This document shows, piece after piece, positions 53,805-64,000 of a DNA stretch of 64,000 bases. Below the pieces are notes generated by a model that did no database searches, was not told where the DNA came from, and saw only the letters and a list, made by a program, of their open reading frames with translations. The position numbers were made by a program, and so were the translations under genes. This stretch comes from Micropterus salmoides. Taxonomy: Eukaryota; Chordata; Actinopteri; Centrarchiformes; Centrarchidae. Within the stretch, counting starts at the first letter, position 1. Every line of letters begins with the position of its first letter. The stretch spans positions 21,810,644 through 21,874,643 of the forward strand of contig NW_024040152.1 of NCBI RefSeq assembly GCF_014851395.1, given 5' to 3'.

Positions 53805-56800
53805 CTGGAGGAGGAGATAAGAAAAGTTAAAACAGCTTTAACCTTTCAGTTATCGTTGGATGAGTTCTAAAACTTTTACAGTTCACAACCTTGGATGAAT
53901 AAATTCCTTTTTGAATATTGAAAATCTAGTGCTAACCTTATTAGGCAGACCCAATTTAACTCAATTTAATTTCCACTCGTAGTTTTAGAAACCAAATGTT
54001 ATCCATTTAGGTTGCAGCCTCAACAGATGCTCGTTTGTCTCATCCGCTTGAAAATGGGCACTCGGTCTGAACAATGAAATGAAGTACATTGCAATTTGAG
54101 TTTATTCAAGTCAATTCAAAACATGAAAAACAGGCATTGCTCAGGCATCCTCTTTGGGCCATATGACACAATGCTGTCTCCTTCTAAATTTCCATAACTA
54201 ATCTCCTTATATCATATGGGAGTATTTCCGGCCTCAAGAGAAATTCATCTGAAGGACGCTTCTGGGTCTCACTGAACAGCTCTTTGATTGTGTGCTCAAT
54301 GAATATGAATTTTTTTTTTTTTTTTTAAAAGGTACACATTGCAGCCTTTAAAAGTGCACTGTTGCTTTATATTGTAGCATCAATACAGTTAGTGTTAATC
54401 TCTATGGAGTAGAACCAGCAGTAAAAATACTCTGAACAATACTCAGTATTTTTAGTGTTAAACCTTACAGGTAAGACAGAAAATAGAGATGTGAGATTTC
54501 AAACTGCATGTCAACATAAAATAGTTATAAAGTGAATTAAATAGTCAGTACAATCTGCTGCAGGCCACATTCAGCACAGTACAGGTTCAATGTCAATGCA
54601 CAAAATAAATGGAAATGCATTCTTGATCCGCAGAGTTCCCACCAACTCTGAAACAATCTAGCATGTCTGTTAACAGCACTCCTCTGTCCAGGTGCTGGTG
54701 CTCCCAGTGGTTTAAAATAGAAACTACTCCAAAACCAGGGTGGTTTCAACTCTGCAAACACGCTTTCTTTGCAGCTTTCTTTATTCACACAGTGCACACT
54801 GGGGACCTGGAAAAGCCCCAGTGAATGTGATGAATATGCGCTTCCATTAAAACCTTGGAGAAGGGAGAGAGCATCTAGATCAGCTTCAGGTGTTTCTCTG
54901 GGTTAAAAATACAATTGCTGCCCGTAAAAGGGAAGTTGATTAAGGACAGGCAGGGGGGGAGCACAGGGAGCACAACTCCAGGCCCAAATGTGCATTTGAT
55001 AGAGGAGGTTCTTTATGGTTGATGTCCAAAAATGTGTGAGTGGCTTTGGGTCTAAATTCCCTTTTTCTTGCATGCATGACACGATGCATTAACATGGGGA
55101 ATCACAGGAGGAATAGCGCACGGACTGGGTGACCGCTACATTGAATTGAATGTATGGAATTTATAAGTTTGGTCCTGCTTGAATGAAGATCAGTCTCTCA
55201 CTTGATCAAACGGTAGTTTTTCTCACAGGATTATCACTATACATAGCAAATATGTATTCCAGCTTGGTAGATCTGTTCCAGCATACAGATGCGATTGATG
55301 CAGTAATTTTACTCTAAATATTCATTGATGAACTCTGCATGCATACACAACAGATCCATGAAGGAAATGTGTTAATGGCAAAATATTAATTTTAAAGCAA
55401 CAACGAACATGACTGCTGAAAGACTGATGTTTTTGATATAACAAGTCAACATATGAGCCTATTGGAATTAACTGTGTGTCACAGATGACCTTGCTGTGTA
55501 AAGGTATTTCTAAGTAGTCCTTTCAATGCATACAGGCCTGCCTGTCACTGTATTATTAATTAATTTACTTTACTGTTCTGGAATTTTACCAGGTCACAAA
55601 TAGACATCTGACTGTTTTTGCTTTTTAGTCCCAGTCAAGCCAAGTCTTTAGCCAGTCAAGTCTCAAGTAGAGTTAAAGGTTTTCTCATGATTTTACAATG
55701 ATCACTTCCCAGAAATTCCTGGGATTCATAGGATTATGCTTAATTATTTTTAGTACAACAACAACTCCTATCAAAAGTATGCTAATAACATCCAGTCGTT
55801 CAGCATTGTCTAATCTTCCGGTTTTCAGCATATCCTCTCACCGGTATGATCTCAGAGTGGTTATATGGATAAAATTGACAATCTTTTACAGTTCTGACCC
55901 AAGGTTATTTGTGTGTGCAGTGGCAAGGACGGACATCACATTTCAAACTGTTATTTTAGTGCTTTGAGGAATGACAGCATTGTTCTTGGACCTTTAGTTG
56001 TAACGTTTGAGTGATCCTCTGCACCTCAATGCTCTACCTTTTGAATGCTGCTCTTCTATTGGCTCTACTTCTCTGAATGGACGTCAGCATGTTTGATTAA
56101 GCCACTTGCTGAACTGTCTGCATGGTTTACCTTAGCATATTTTGCACAACCCTTCTTCCACTATTCCAATATATAAATATATAAATATTTTATCACACAG
56201 CTTAACTGTAAACTTCCATTTCAGCATTAAAAGTAATCAGATACGGTGTAGAGAAGGTGTCTTCTGTATTTCGATACACATACAGTCTTCAGTACAGACA
56301 TACATGAGTAAGTAAGAGGTTGTATCATTTCAGTCGTCTGGCCAATTTTTCAGTGGTAGTATGTGGATTACTATATCACAGTATACAGCCATCCACCTGA
56401 CCTCACCTGAAAGAAAAAAAGTCTTTACATCCTTTCGAAAACTTGTCAAGGTTAAACTGAGGTACTTTGGAAAATTGTCCCACTGTGAGGAACCATGCTG
56501 CTTCTGCCAGGAGTCATGTCCTCATTTCACAAAGCCATACATGTTTTCTGCGGATATCCAAGTCTTAGACATTCATTTCAGGTTTTTCCATGTATGTTGC
56601 CTCAGTAATGAAATAGATTAATAGTGAAAGAAAAGAGAGATTTCATCCCTTTTAAGTGCCGATTCCTTTTCTCCTCTGGTCTCGGTACATCTCTCTCTTC
56701 TCATTTTCCCCATCTTTGCTCATCTCCGCCTTTCCTGTTTTTTTTCTCAATTTCTTTTCTTTTCTTTTTCTCCTCCACCCCTCCTGACTTCCTCTTATCC

Positions 56801-57885
56801 TGTCTATCCACACCTTCTCATAACATTTTTAATCCACACTGTAAAAGAGTGTAAACCTTCTTTTTTTGTTTTTTTTATTTAAACTGGCACCAATGTCACA
56901 TAAAGTTAGACTTGTCTGTGTTCTGGGTGTATGTTACAGTAAGGTGAGGAAAATGTCTTTACATAGTTAAAATAAAAGTAAATAATATCTCTTCTCTCTC
57001 ACTTCTCTTTCCTTGTTTTATCATCACTGTATGCCTTTCCCCATATTCCCCTCTCATTTCTGTCCTCTCAGGCTTATACACAGTTTAAACAGAATCTGCT
57101 TAAATGAAGAGAGAAACCCTCAGAGGGACGCAACTTTGCACTGAGTCTACTACAAAAAAAGATAAGCAACATTTCCCTGTCATTTAACATAAAGCCTCTT
57201 AAACCATTTTAGCTCTGAACCCAAAATAAGAAAAACAGACAGGTTCAGCCTTGCCCTACAATCTTTAACTGATGCACAACACCAGAAGTACTCAACTTCC
57301 CAGTGTAAATGTGAGTTTCCTGTATTAAACATAACAGACCAGAACTTGGGTGTCCTCCTCTCATTTAAACATTTACTAAATATTTACTGGTGAGTCATAG
57401 GGGAATTTGTACGTGATATAAGGATAAGGAAGGACCTTTGTAAAAAAAAAAAAAAAAAAGAAAGAAAAAAACAACATGCTGGTCAAGGTAAATTTGCCTA
57501 GGACTTTATCTGTATTTGTGAATCTTCCCTCCAGCTCTATCAAACCACAAAAACACTGTTATCTGTGTAAAGCAAAAACTCACCTTGTCACTAGAGGAGT
57601 TATTGACCCCAATTGCTTGTATAACTGGCTGACCAATAAAGTCAAAGTTATGGCCAACAAAGTGAATGTTCAACCCTATTGTGCTCTTAAAATGTGTTAT
57701 AATTCAACTAGGGTTTGTGAAAGTGCATCTGAAAGTCACTTTGACAATTATGATCACATTTCTCTTCAAGGGGAAATCTATTTAACACATATTCCCATTT
57801 TCAGAAAAATACTTGTTTAACTAAAACTTGTTACACGGATTATTTTGATTAATTCCCTTTCAGATCAGTGTGAAAGTGAAAGTTT
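53805..57885. other. Large sntb1 intron or 5' flank
   Basis: No exon or gene recognised over about 4 kb. There are poly-T (54310-54326) and poly-A (57441-57471) tracts. The next sntb1 exon is expected beyond the right edge, because no PDZ-like sequence is visible. Confidence 0.5.
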
Positions 57886-57889
57886 GACA

Positions 57890-58443
57890 TTTCAAAGAAG
57901 AGACACACTTATTATCCCTCTTTCTGAGAGTTAAATAAGAAGAACAATACAACTCTCGTGTCTGTGCGGCAATTAGCCTAGCTTGGCATAGCTTAGTGTA
58001 AAGGTTGGAAGAAAGGGGAAACAGCTAGCCTAAATAAAAAAGATACACCTATCAGCACCACTAAAATTTGTTTGCTTCATCTATGCACAAACGAAAGAGT
58101 AAATTTGTTGTCAGTGCAGACTGATGGATAAACTGCTGGATGGATAATCTGCTGTTTGTCAAGAAATAGCTCCAGCATGTAACTCACTCTAAAACAACAA
58201 ATTGTTTTGTTTTTACATTTCTGTTAGAGTCCAGATTAAAATGGGGTGCTTGTAGGCAAATAAAAAAATAAAAATGCTGGACACAGCCTGGCTAGCTGTT
58301 TCCCCTTCCCCTCCTCTAGTCTTTATGCTAGCTAAACTAATTGCCTCCTAGCTCGCCACACTTTGTGTACAGACATAAGACTGTTTTCGTTCTTCTTATT
58401 TAACTCTCTGAAAGAGAAATAAATAAAATAAGTGTATTTCTTC
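57890..58443. repeat. Foldback (long palindromic) repeat of the TTAGCTTAGCATAAAGAC family
   Basis: The left arm (about 57893-58036: GAGAGTTAAATAAGAAGAAC, GGCAATTAGCCTAGC, GGGGAAACAGCTAGCCT) is repeated in inverse on the right (about 58283-58440). The arms are about 150 bp, imperfect, with a spacer near 240 bp. A single-stranded copy could form a long hairpin. Confidence 0.75.
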
Positions 58444-59898
58444 CATAGGCGTCGCTAGACACCTTTTACTGGGGCACGTGCCCCTGTATGCATGCTCTGT
58501 GCCCCAGTAACAAGGTCAAGACAACTTGGTGTCGTTTTTTGGACGTGTGCTCCGCAGTGAATCTGTCTGTCTGTCTGTCCTGTTAACCCAGCTGGGAAGT
58601 GCATCGTGTTCTGACTTTGTTTTGAATCTTTGCCAGACTTTGTGTCTGAACAATGCTACAGTGTGATAACTGCTGACCGGCCACGGTGTTTATAAACTGC
58701 ACCTCGGAAAATATAACCGCGTTGCGCGTATACTTGCGTTCACACGCGCGTGCATGACATTAAGCTTGCGCATTCCATTAGCAACGTAAGTGGGACCAGT
58801 CCAGGTGCGATGGCACTCCTCATAGCAACTCATCATTTTAAAACAAGACAGTGATTGTCTCTCAGTCAAGTTTAGACTCATCAGCCAGCACCAGCACAAA
58901 CTCGAGCCTCAGCCAGTACCAGCACAGACCCAGTACAGACCTCTGTAGCAGGTTCCACAAACCCAGGTAAAATACAGGGAGCCTCGGCCAGTAGCCTGCT
59001 AGCAAAACCACAGATGTACAGAATGTACATGTCCCCATCACTTTTTGAAATGTCCCCATCACTTTTTGAAAATATATGTTAAAATGGTTCTGATAAATTG
59101 CTTACAACAAGAGCTGTGAAAGTAACTTAAGCTAAAAAAAAAGTTATTATATTACATTACACCTGAATGTTGTGTTTCTCTTTATATATATATAAAAGAC
59201 ATATAAACCATAAAATGTCTCCAGAATGCAGGAAATTAAGTGTTTCATGCTCAAAATCTTCTGTGGGAGGACTCCCAGACCCCCCAAATCATATATCAAA
59301 GTACTGAATATTTATTCTAATATCTTTTTGTTTTGTTCACATCTCTGGAGCAAGTGTATCACTGCACCCCTAATCTGAGACCTTAAATCTCCAGTTCAGC
59401 ACAAAGTGACGCCCTTGATGTACAGCCAACATCAGGTACAAGCAGCTCAGGCTATAATGGAGCAGTAAACTGGCCCCAGTCTTAAGAGACTTTATGTGGA
59501 CTGAGTTAGTGTGCAGAGGTTCATTCAAAACAGCACTGGATTTTTCTAGAAGAGGTTTCCATTCAGACTTATTATTGAGCCAGACTGTTTTAAATGGGGG
59601 AGGATTGTAGTGAGAGTAATGCTATGTCAGGAGTGACTGTGCAGCTATAGCAAATTGTTTACATGGCTCATGAGTCAGGTAGGAATTTTTTAGGTCCCTG
59701 GGAGGTCAGGACCGGCTCTGGTGGTGACGTAGGTATGTGTGCTTATGATCCAGTCATAGCCCTTTCTGACATGGCAGTGCCAATAATAACGGAATAAGAA
59801 AGGGAAGCTTGTAAAGCTCATACTAACACATTTCATAATTTTCAACCATTTATGGGAGCCTGTGCCCCAGTAGAGCTTTATGTCTAGCAATGCCTCTA
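58444..59898. mobile_element. hAT-type DNA transposon, non-autonomous
   Basis: The left end is CATAGGCGTCGCTAGAC and the right end is its approximate inverse GTCTAGCAATGCCTCTA. TACTGGGGCAC follows inside both ends. An 8-bp duplication ATTTCTTC (58436-58443 and 59899-59906) flanks it exactly, the hAT hallmark. The 1,455-bp interior has no transposase frame. It holds a tandem CATGTCCCCATCACTTTTTG motif near 59028-59070. Confidence 0.82.
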
Positions 59899-59906
59899 AT
59901 TTCTTC

Positions 59907-61483
59907 AAAATGTCAGTCAATCAGGGCAAAAAGCTATTTTCTCAAAAATGATCTACATAATGTGAGCATGGCCTCAGACCTTGGTCAACATTTTGACTGT
60001 TTACAAGCCTGCATCTGAAACTTTAAGAGTCATTATGGTGCTCATACTGCCACAGGCAAAATATAGAGAATGTCTCACGCATATAATCTGTCAATAACTG
60101 GACACATACCCAGCAAGGAAAAGTGACAACTGCACTTTCCTCTGTCAAGAATAATGTGCTCTTTTTTGGTTTGTATTTTATTTTGTGGGAAATAAAAGTT
60201 TTATCATACAAAAGAGCCAGCTAAAAGAGAACCGTCTGTTCTGTCCATGGGTGATGTTGTTATTTTTCATTTTGTTTTTCACATGTTTGTTGTAGTGATT
60301 GTGTGTGTGTGTGTGTGTGTGTGTTAGCATTTACATTTTACAGTTTGAGCATTGAGCGGTCTAACAGCGTCAGAGGAACTTTGAAGTGACTGTTACGACT
60401 TGACTTTGATGTTGCCACCATCGTCTGAAGCTTTGAAGTTTGGTGTGGTTCAACTATCTCACACTTTTAAAATCATACATATGTAGAGGACGCACATGGA
60501 GGGACAGAACGATAGAGCCACACAAATAAATAAATCAAGAGAGAGACAATAACGGGAAGAGCCTGGAGATGGAAGGAGAGAATTGATTCACACATGGAGA
60601 AAAACTGATAATAGAGAAAGCTGAGAGAACAGTGAGAGAGATCATGACAGAAAAGAAAGGGAGAGGACAGTGAGAAGATAAAAAGGAGCATAAAAACACA
60701 AACAAGTAAGAAAGAGTGAAAAAAACAAGACAGGAGAGAGCAACCACAGAAAAAAAGACAAGCAGGAAGAGAAACACGGTGAGAGAGAAACTGAGGGAGA
60801 AGACCACTGGGACAGAAAGCACACATTCACAGATTGTGACACCAAAAAAGTTGAAACACTAAATCTCAGTTTGGCCCCATGCTGTTTGATTGCACCATTG
60901 TCACATTACCAACCAATTAACTTGACAACACCTCCTAACAGACCACCCCCCGCTGACTGGGAGTTATCTGTGCACTACTTCAAACGTCTGTCTTTAAGAA
61001 AAACTGGAAATGCCCTCAAAAAGTCTGATAAAACACTATTGGGTAATCTCTTCAGGATAGCAAAAAAAGGCTACAGACACAGAGGAAGACTTTTCTATTC
61101 TCTCTCTGTCACACTGTTGAGGAGAACTGATTAACCTTTGGTTCATTAAGGTAACAATCAGTAGGTTGTTTCAAAGTTCAGTTTTGGAGCATTTGCCAGT
61201 GACAATAAGCCTGTGAGCTAGTTAAGCAAATTAACTCGGGTTTGCCACTACACTCACATGACATACTTTTCTCACTGCAACATACATCTAACGCACCCTT
61301 TCTATCGTATACTTGAAATCAAAATGAAATTTGAATTCTCACTTTTGTGTGTCAGGCAATATTACTATGAATATATATAATTTTCTATTTAAAAAAAAAA
61401 AAGGAAAAAACACTTTTTGGGACAGATGTGTGCTAACGTGGGTGACCATTTCCTTCAGCACTGGTTGACTGACATTTGAGACT
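59907..61483. other. Non-coding stretch
   Basis: No gene recognised. A GT microsatellite lies at 60299-60324. The GA-rich part 60540-60800 gives spurious long open frames on the - strand. Confidence 0.5.
60299..60324. repeat. (GT)n microsatellite
   Basis: Thirteen pure units. Confidence 0.95.
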
Positions 61484-61572
61484 CAGGCCCCATCCACACT
61501 AACAAAAACGGAGTTTTAAAACAAATACTATCTCCGTCCACAGCTGCAGTTCTGATACGCAGTTTAGCTGCG
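61484..61572. mobile_element. End of a MITE interrupted by the Gypsy LTR
   Basis: CCCATCCACACTAACAAAAA CGGAGTTTTAAAAC resembles the left end of the 23143-23812 element. It stops exactly where the LTR begins, so the LTR element probably inserted into it. Confidence 0.5.
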
Positions 61573-62169
61573 TGTTAAGGCCCTTAGGCCGTGTGTGTCT
61601 GCCCAGGGGTACTGCTGCTCGTCTGTCCTCTGCAGGTCCTGCCCCCCCCCCCCCTCTGATGTTGCAGCCAGGAGGCTAGGGTGCACACCTGTCCCCAGTT
61701 TGCAATCAGCGGGAGCGCAGGAGCCGGTATAAGGAGCAGAGAGCAGGCAGACTGGGTGTGGAGAGTGTGGAGCGCAGACGGCATGGAGAGCTGGGTGACA
61801 CTGCGGTGTAGTGTGTAACAAGTCTGAACCTCGTGGTGGGGTTCACTCCCTCAGTGGAGGGAGGGTGGTATTCATTATTGTATTTTGTTATTTTCTCCTT
61901 TGTGGCATTTGTTTTCCTGTGAGCTGCCCTTCTAGTTTGCAGTTTGCTGACGTGTTGTCCCAACAGTATCCTGGACTGGGCGCCTCCCCGTTTTTGGGAA
62001 GTTGTTTTTTGTAGACCCTCCGTGAGGGTACCTTAGCACTTTTCTTTATTGTAAATAAAATGCCAAACGTACTGTAAAATCCGTCTCCTGGCTTCCTTCA
62101 ACCTGGAATGATTTTATTATTGTCACTAACCTCCTCCTCCCCTGGATTTTCCACTGGAGGTTCGTAACA
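61573..62169 (+). repeat. 5' LTR of a Ty3/Gypsy retrotransposon
   Basis: It starts TGTTAAGG and ends TTCGTAACA, so the ends are short inverted repeats of the TG...CA type. A TATAA at 61728-61732 and AATAAA at 62054-62059 are plausible promoter and poly(A) elements. The primer binding site follows three bases later. The 3' LTR would lie beyond the window. Confidence 0.8.
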
Positions 62170-62172
62170 ATT

Positions 62173-62190
62173 TGGGGGCTCGTCCGGGAT
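62173..62190 (+). other. Primer binding site for tRNA-Pro
   Basis: TGGGGGCTCGTCCGGGAT is complementary to the 3' end of tRNA-Pro, the primer used by many retroelements including gammaretroviruses. It sits three bases after the LTR. Confidence 0.85.
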
Positions 62191-62503
62191 CTTTTTCCCA
62201 AACATTCCGGGTTACGGGGAAGCATTTATCGTTTGTATTCGCGTTGGAACTGTTCGCATTGACTGTTGCGTGTGGGTTTTCACTGTCAAGTTTTTCCAGG
62301 GAAGACCTTTCCCCAGCTAGTTAGAAGTGTCCAGCTAGGCTGCCCAGCAGTCTTTCCATCGGGCACTTGGTTGTTATTTTTCCTTTATTATTTTCGGGGC
62401 AAATCCTGGGTGTCGGAGGTAGGCTTTCGGGGGCCTGGCCGCCGAAGTTTCGCCTTTAAAGTCGCCTCGAGCCCGGCATGCCCCAGAAGACAGCTTAGGT
62501 TAA
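62191..62503 (+). other. Gypsy leader between primer site and the open frame
   Basis: No gag-like capsid or zinc-knuckle motif is visible. It is likely leader plus deleted gag. Confidence 0.5.
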
Positions 62504-64000
62504 GTTTTGGGTAGGCAGGGCCCTGGGGAAGGGGTTGCTCTTTTGAGGAAGCTGGTGTGTGACTGTTCTGTAGCCGATGCGGTTTTGTTTGATTATAAAC
62601 GAAAGCCCCAGCCTCCAGTGGCTAAACCACCAAAAGGAGTTGGGTTGATTAAGACTGTGTCTCCCTGTGATCGTCAGCTGGCTGTAGGGGAACCTGATGA
62701 ATGCTTCAGGCCATTTATTTCCAAGGGACTGGTATCCCTCACCGGTAAACCTGATGATCAGCGCCCGGTCACAGTGCTGAGAGACACAAGTGGCTCACGC
62801 TCATTTATCTTAGCTAGCGTACTGCCATTGAACCCTCAATCTGCCCGTGATGTGAGCGCTGTAGTTCGAGGTATTGGGATGAGCTTTGTGCCTGCTCCTT
62901 TACATTCCATTCATGTGCAGTCCAAGCTAGTGTCTGGTTTCTTTCCCGTCACAGTTCGGTCTCATTTTCCTGTTGATGGTGCAGATTTTATCCTAGGAAA
63001 CGACATTGCTGGTGGAAAGGTTTTTCCAGACCCAGAGGTGGTGGATACTCCTGTCCCTGAAGCTGAATCTGATGAGTTGGTTCAAAAGCACCCTGGAGTG
63101 TTTTCGGTCAGTGTATTGACTAAGGCGCAAGCGCGTAAGCAGACCCAAGGGGTGGATCTCTCAGATTCATTGTTCCCCTCTGTGTTTAGGGAGGACCAAT
63201 TGCCCTCTAGTGGTGGGGTAGAGAACTGTCTAGCACAGGTGCCTGTAAGTGCTGCCTCCTCGGTCACTGTTCCTGAGAGAACCTTGCCATTAACCCGCGA
63301 GGTCCTTATCAATGCTCAACAGAGCGATCCCTCCCTGGCGAAATGTTTTGCTGCAGCTGGGTGTGATGCTGTGACTTTCCGTCAGACGTTGCAAGCACTG
63401 GGAATTTCACACTCCGTTTCTAGCGCTTACCACCCGGAATCACAAGGTACGCTTGAGCGTTGGCACCAGACGCTCAAGCCCACATTGAAGAAATTCTGCT
63501 ATGACACAGGAAGAGACTGGGATGAGGGTGTGCCGTACATGCTCTTTGCTGTGCGCGATGCTAGGCAGGAGTCTTTGGGGTTCAGTCCGGCTGAGCTCGT
63601 ATTTGGTCATAACGTGCGGGGACCACTTAAGGTGTTGAAGGAGCAGTTAGTGTCTGGCTCCTTGCCGAAAATTAATGTATTGGATTTTGTGTCTCAGAAC
63701 AGAGAGCGGTTGCACCATGCCACCTCCCTGGCAAAGAGGGCTCTGGCTCTGGCACAAGAAGGCATGAAGCAGCGGTTTGACAGAAAAGCAGTCGAATGGC
63801 AATTTAAACCAGGAGAACAAGTGTTTGTTTTACTGCCTGTGCTTGGAGCTGCCCTCACTGCCCGTTTTTCCGGACCCTATGTGGTGGAAAACAAGGTTTC
63901 GGGGACTGATTACATCATTCACCCACCTGACCGTAAAAGAAAGAGACGCCTGTGTCACACATTAACATGTTCAAGCCCTGTCATTCCAGAGAAGCGGCTC
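62504..64000 (+). CDS. Ty3/Gypsy polyprotein with protease joined to integrase C-terminus, partial
   Basis: One frame is open from 62504 to the window edge (about 499 codons). VTVLRDTSGSRSFILASVLP (DTSG at 62783-62794) and DFILGND (about 62987-63004) are the active-site and flap-end motifs of a retropepsin. The frame then passes through LAKCFAAAG and at about 63360 runs directly into SVSSAYHPESQGTLERWHQT, the end of the integrase core with its catalytic Glu (63455-63457), and then the FSGPYVVENKVSGTDYII type GPY/F module. Reverse transcriptase, RNase H, the first two integrase Asp residues and nearly all of gag are absent. The copy is an internally deleted, non-autonomous element that has nevertheless kept its frame. 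Confidence 0.82.

Noticed and set aside
60473..60845. Several overlapping long minus-strand frames rich in Phe, Leu and Ser
   Set aside because: The + strand here is purine-rich, which yields membrane-like frames by composition; no start context, splice sites or motifs were found.
60871..61134. 87-codon + strand frame beginning MAPCCLIAPL
   Set aside because: No splice signals, homology or conserved motif that I could recognise; likely chance.
61564..61963. Minus-strand frames inside the 5' LTR
   Set aside because: LTR sequence with promoter and poly(A) features on the + strand; no family match.
62266..62514. 82-codon + strand frame in the Gypsy leader
   Set aside because: No gag motif, and it lies in a different frame from the long open frame; treated as leader sequence.

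Overview
The window is from a ray-finned (teleost) fish nuclear genome. It has intron-rich vertebrate genes with consensus splice sites, long CA/GT microsatellites, and a dense load of transposon families typical of fish: Penelope-like, L2, Tc1, hAT, Ty3/Gypsy, Polinton and a tRNA-derived SINE. No bacterial-style operons, rRNA, tRNA genes or CRISPR arrays were seen.

Two host genes are recognised. The 3' half of mtbp (MDM2-binding protein) lies on the + strand as nine exons between 2647 and 11571, with a continuous reading phase across all eight junctions, followed by a 3'UTR intron and a poly(A) signal at 11941. Five internal exons of sntb1 (beta-1-syntrophin) lie on the - strand between 45228 and 53804; they encode the end of PH1, PH2 and most of the SU domain. 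The two genes point tail to tail, as in human 8q24.12. The last sntb1 exon was not located in the window, and the 5' sntb1 exons lie beyond the right edge.

Layout. 1-1640: antisense Penelope-like element with a GIY-YIG domain. 2647-11965: mtbp, with two antisense L2 copies in its introns, one of which carries a nested 733-bp DNA element. 13981-19815: a compact 5.8-kb Polinton/Maverick (adintovirus-like) element with 20-bp terminal repeats and a 6-bp target duplication. It keeps a broken packaging ATPase, a pX-like protein, another structural-type ORF in pieces, a nearly full integrase, and three tightly spaced intact accessory ORFs, one of which resembles the Bcl-2 family. 22163-22646: relics of a HIPK-like kinase. 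23143-24697: a MITE and a Tc1 relic. 27120-34500: an L2/Rex1-like relic, a full-length dead Tc1 (29171-30768), another Tc1 end and dispersed repeats. 36945-41035: foldback-type repeats and a SINE. 42830-50230: two direct copies of a common fish repeat. 57890-59898: a foldback repeat abutting a 1.46-kb hAT with an 8-bp duplication. 61573-64000: 5' LTR, tRNA-Pro primer site and one continuous reading frame of a Ty3/Gypsy element in which protease is joined directly to the end of integrase.

The most interesting region is the compact Polinton with its Bcl-2-like and unknown ORFs. The in-frame protease-integrase fusion of the Gypsy element and the in-frame internal deletion in the second L2 copy are also worth checking. 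All family names rest on reading translated motifs by eye; no database search was run.
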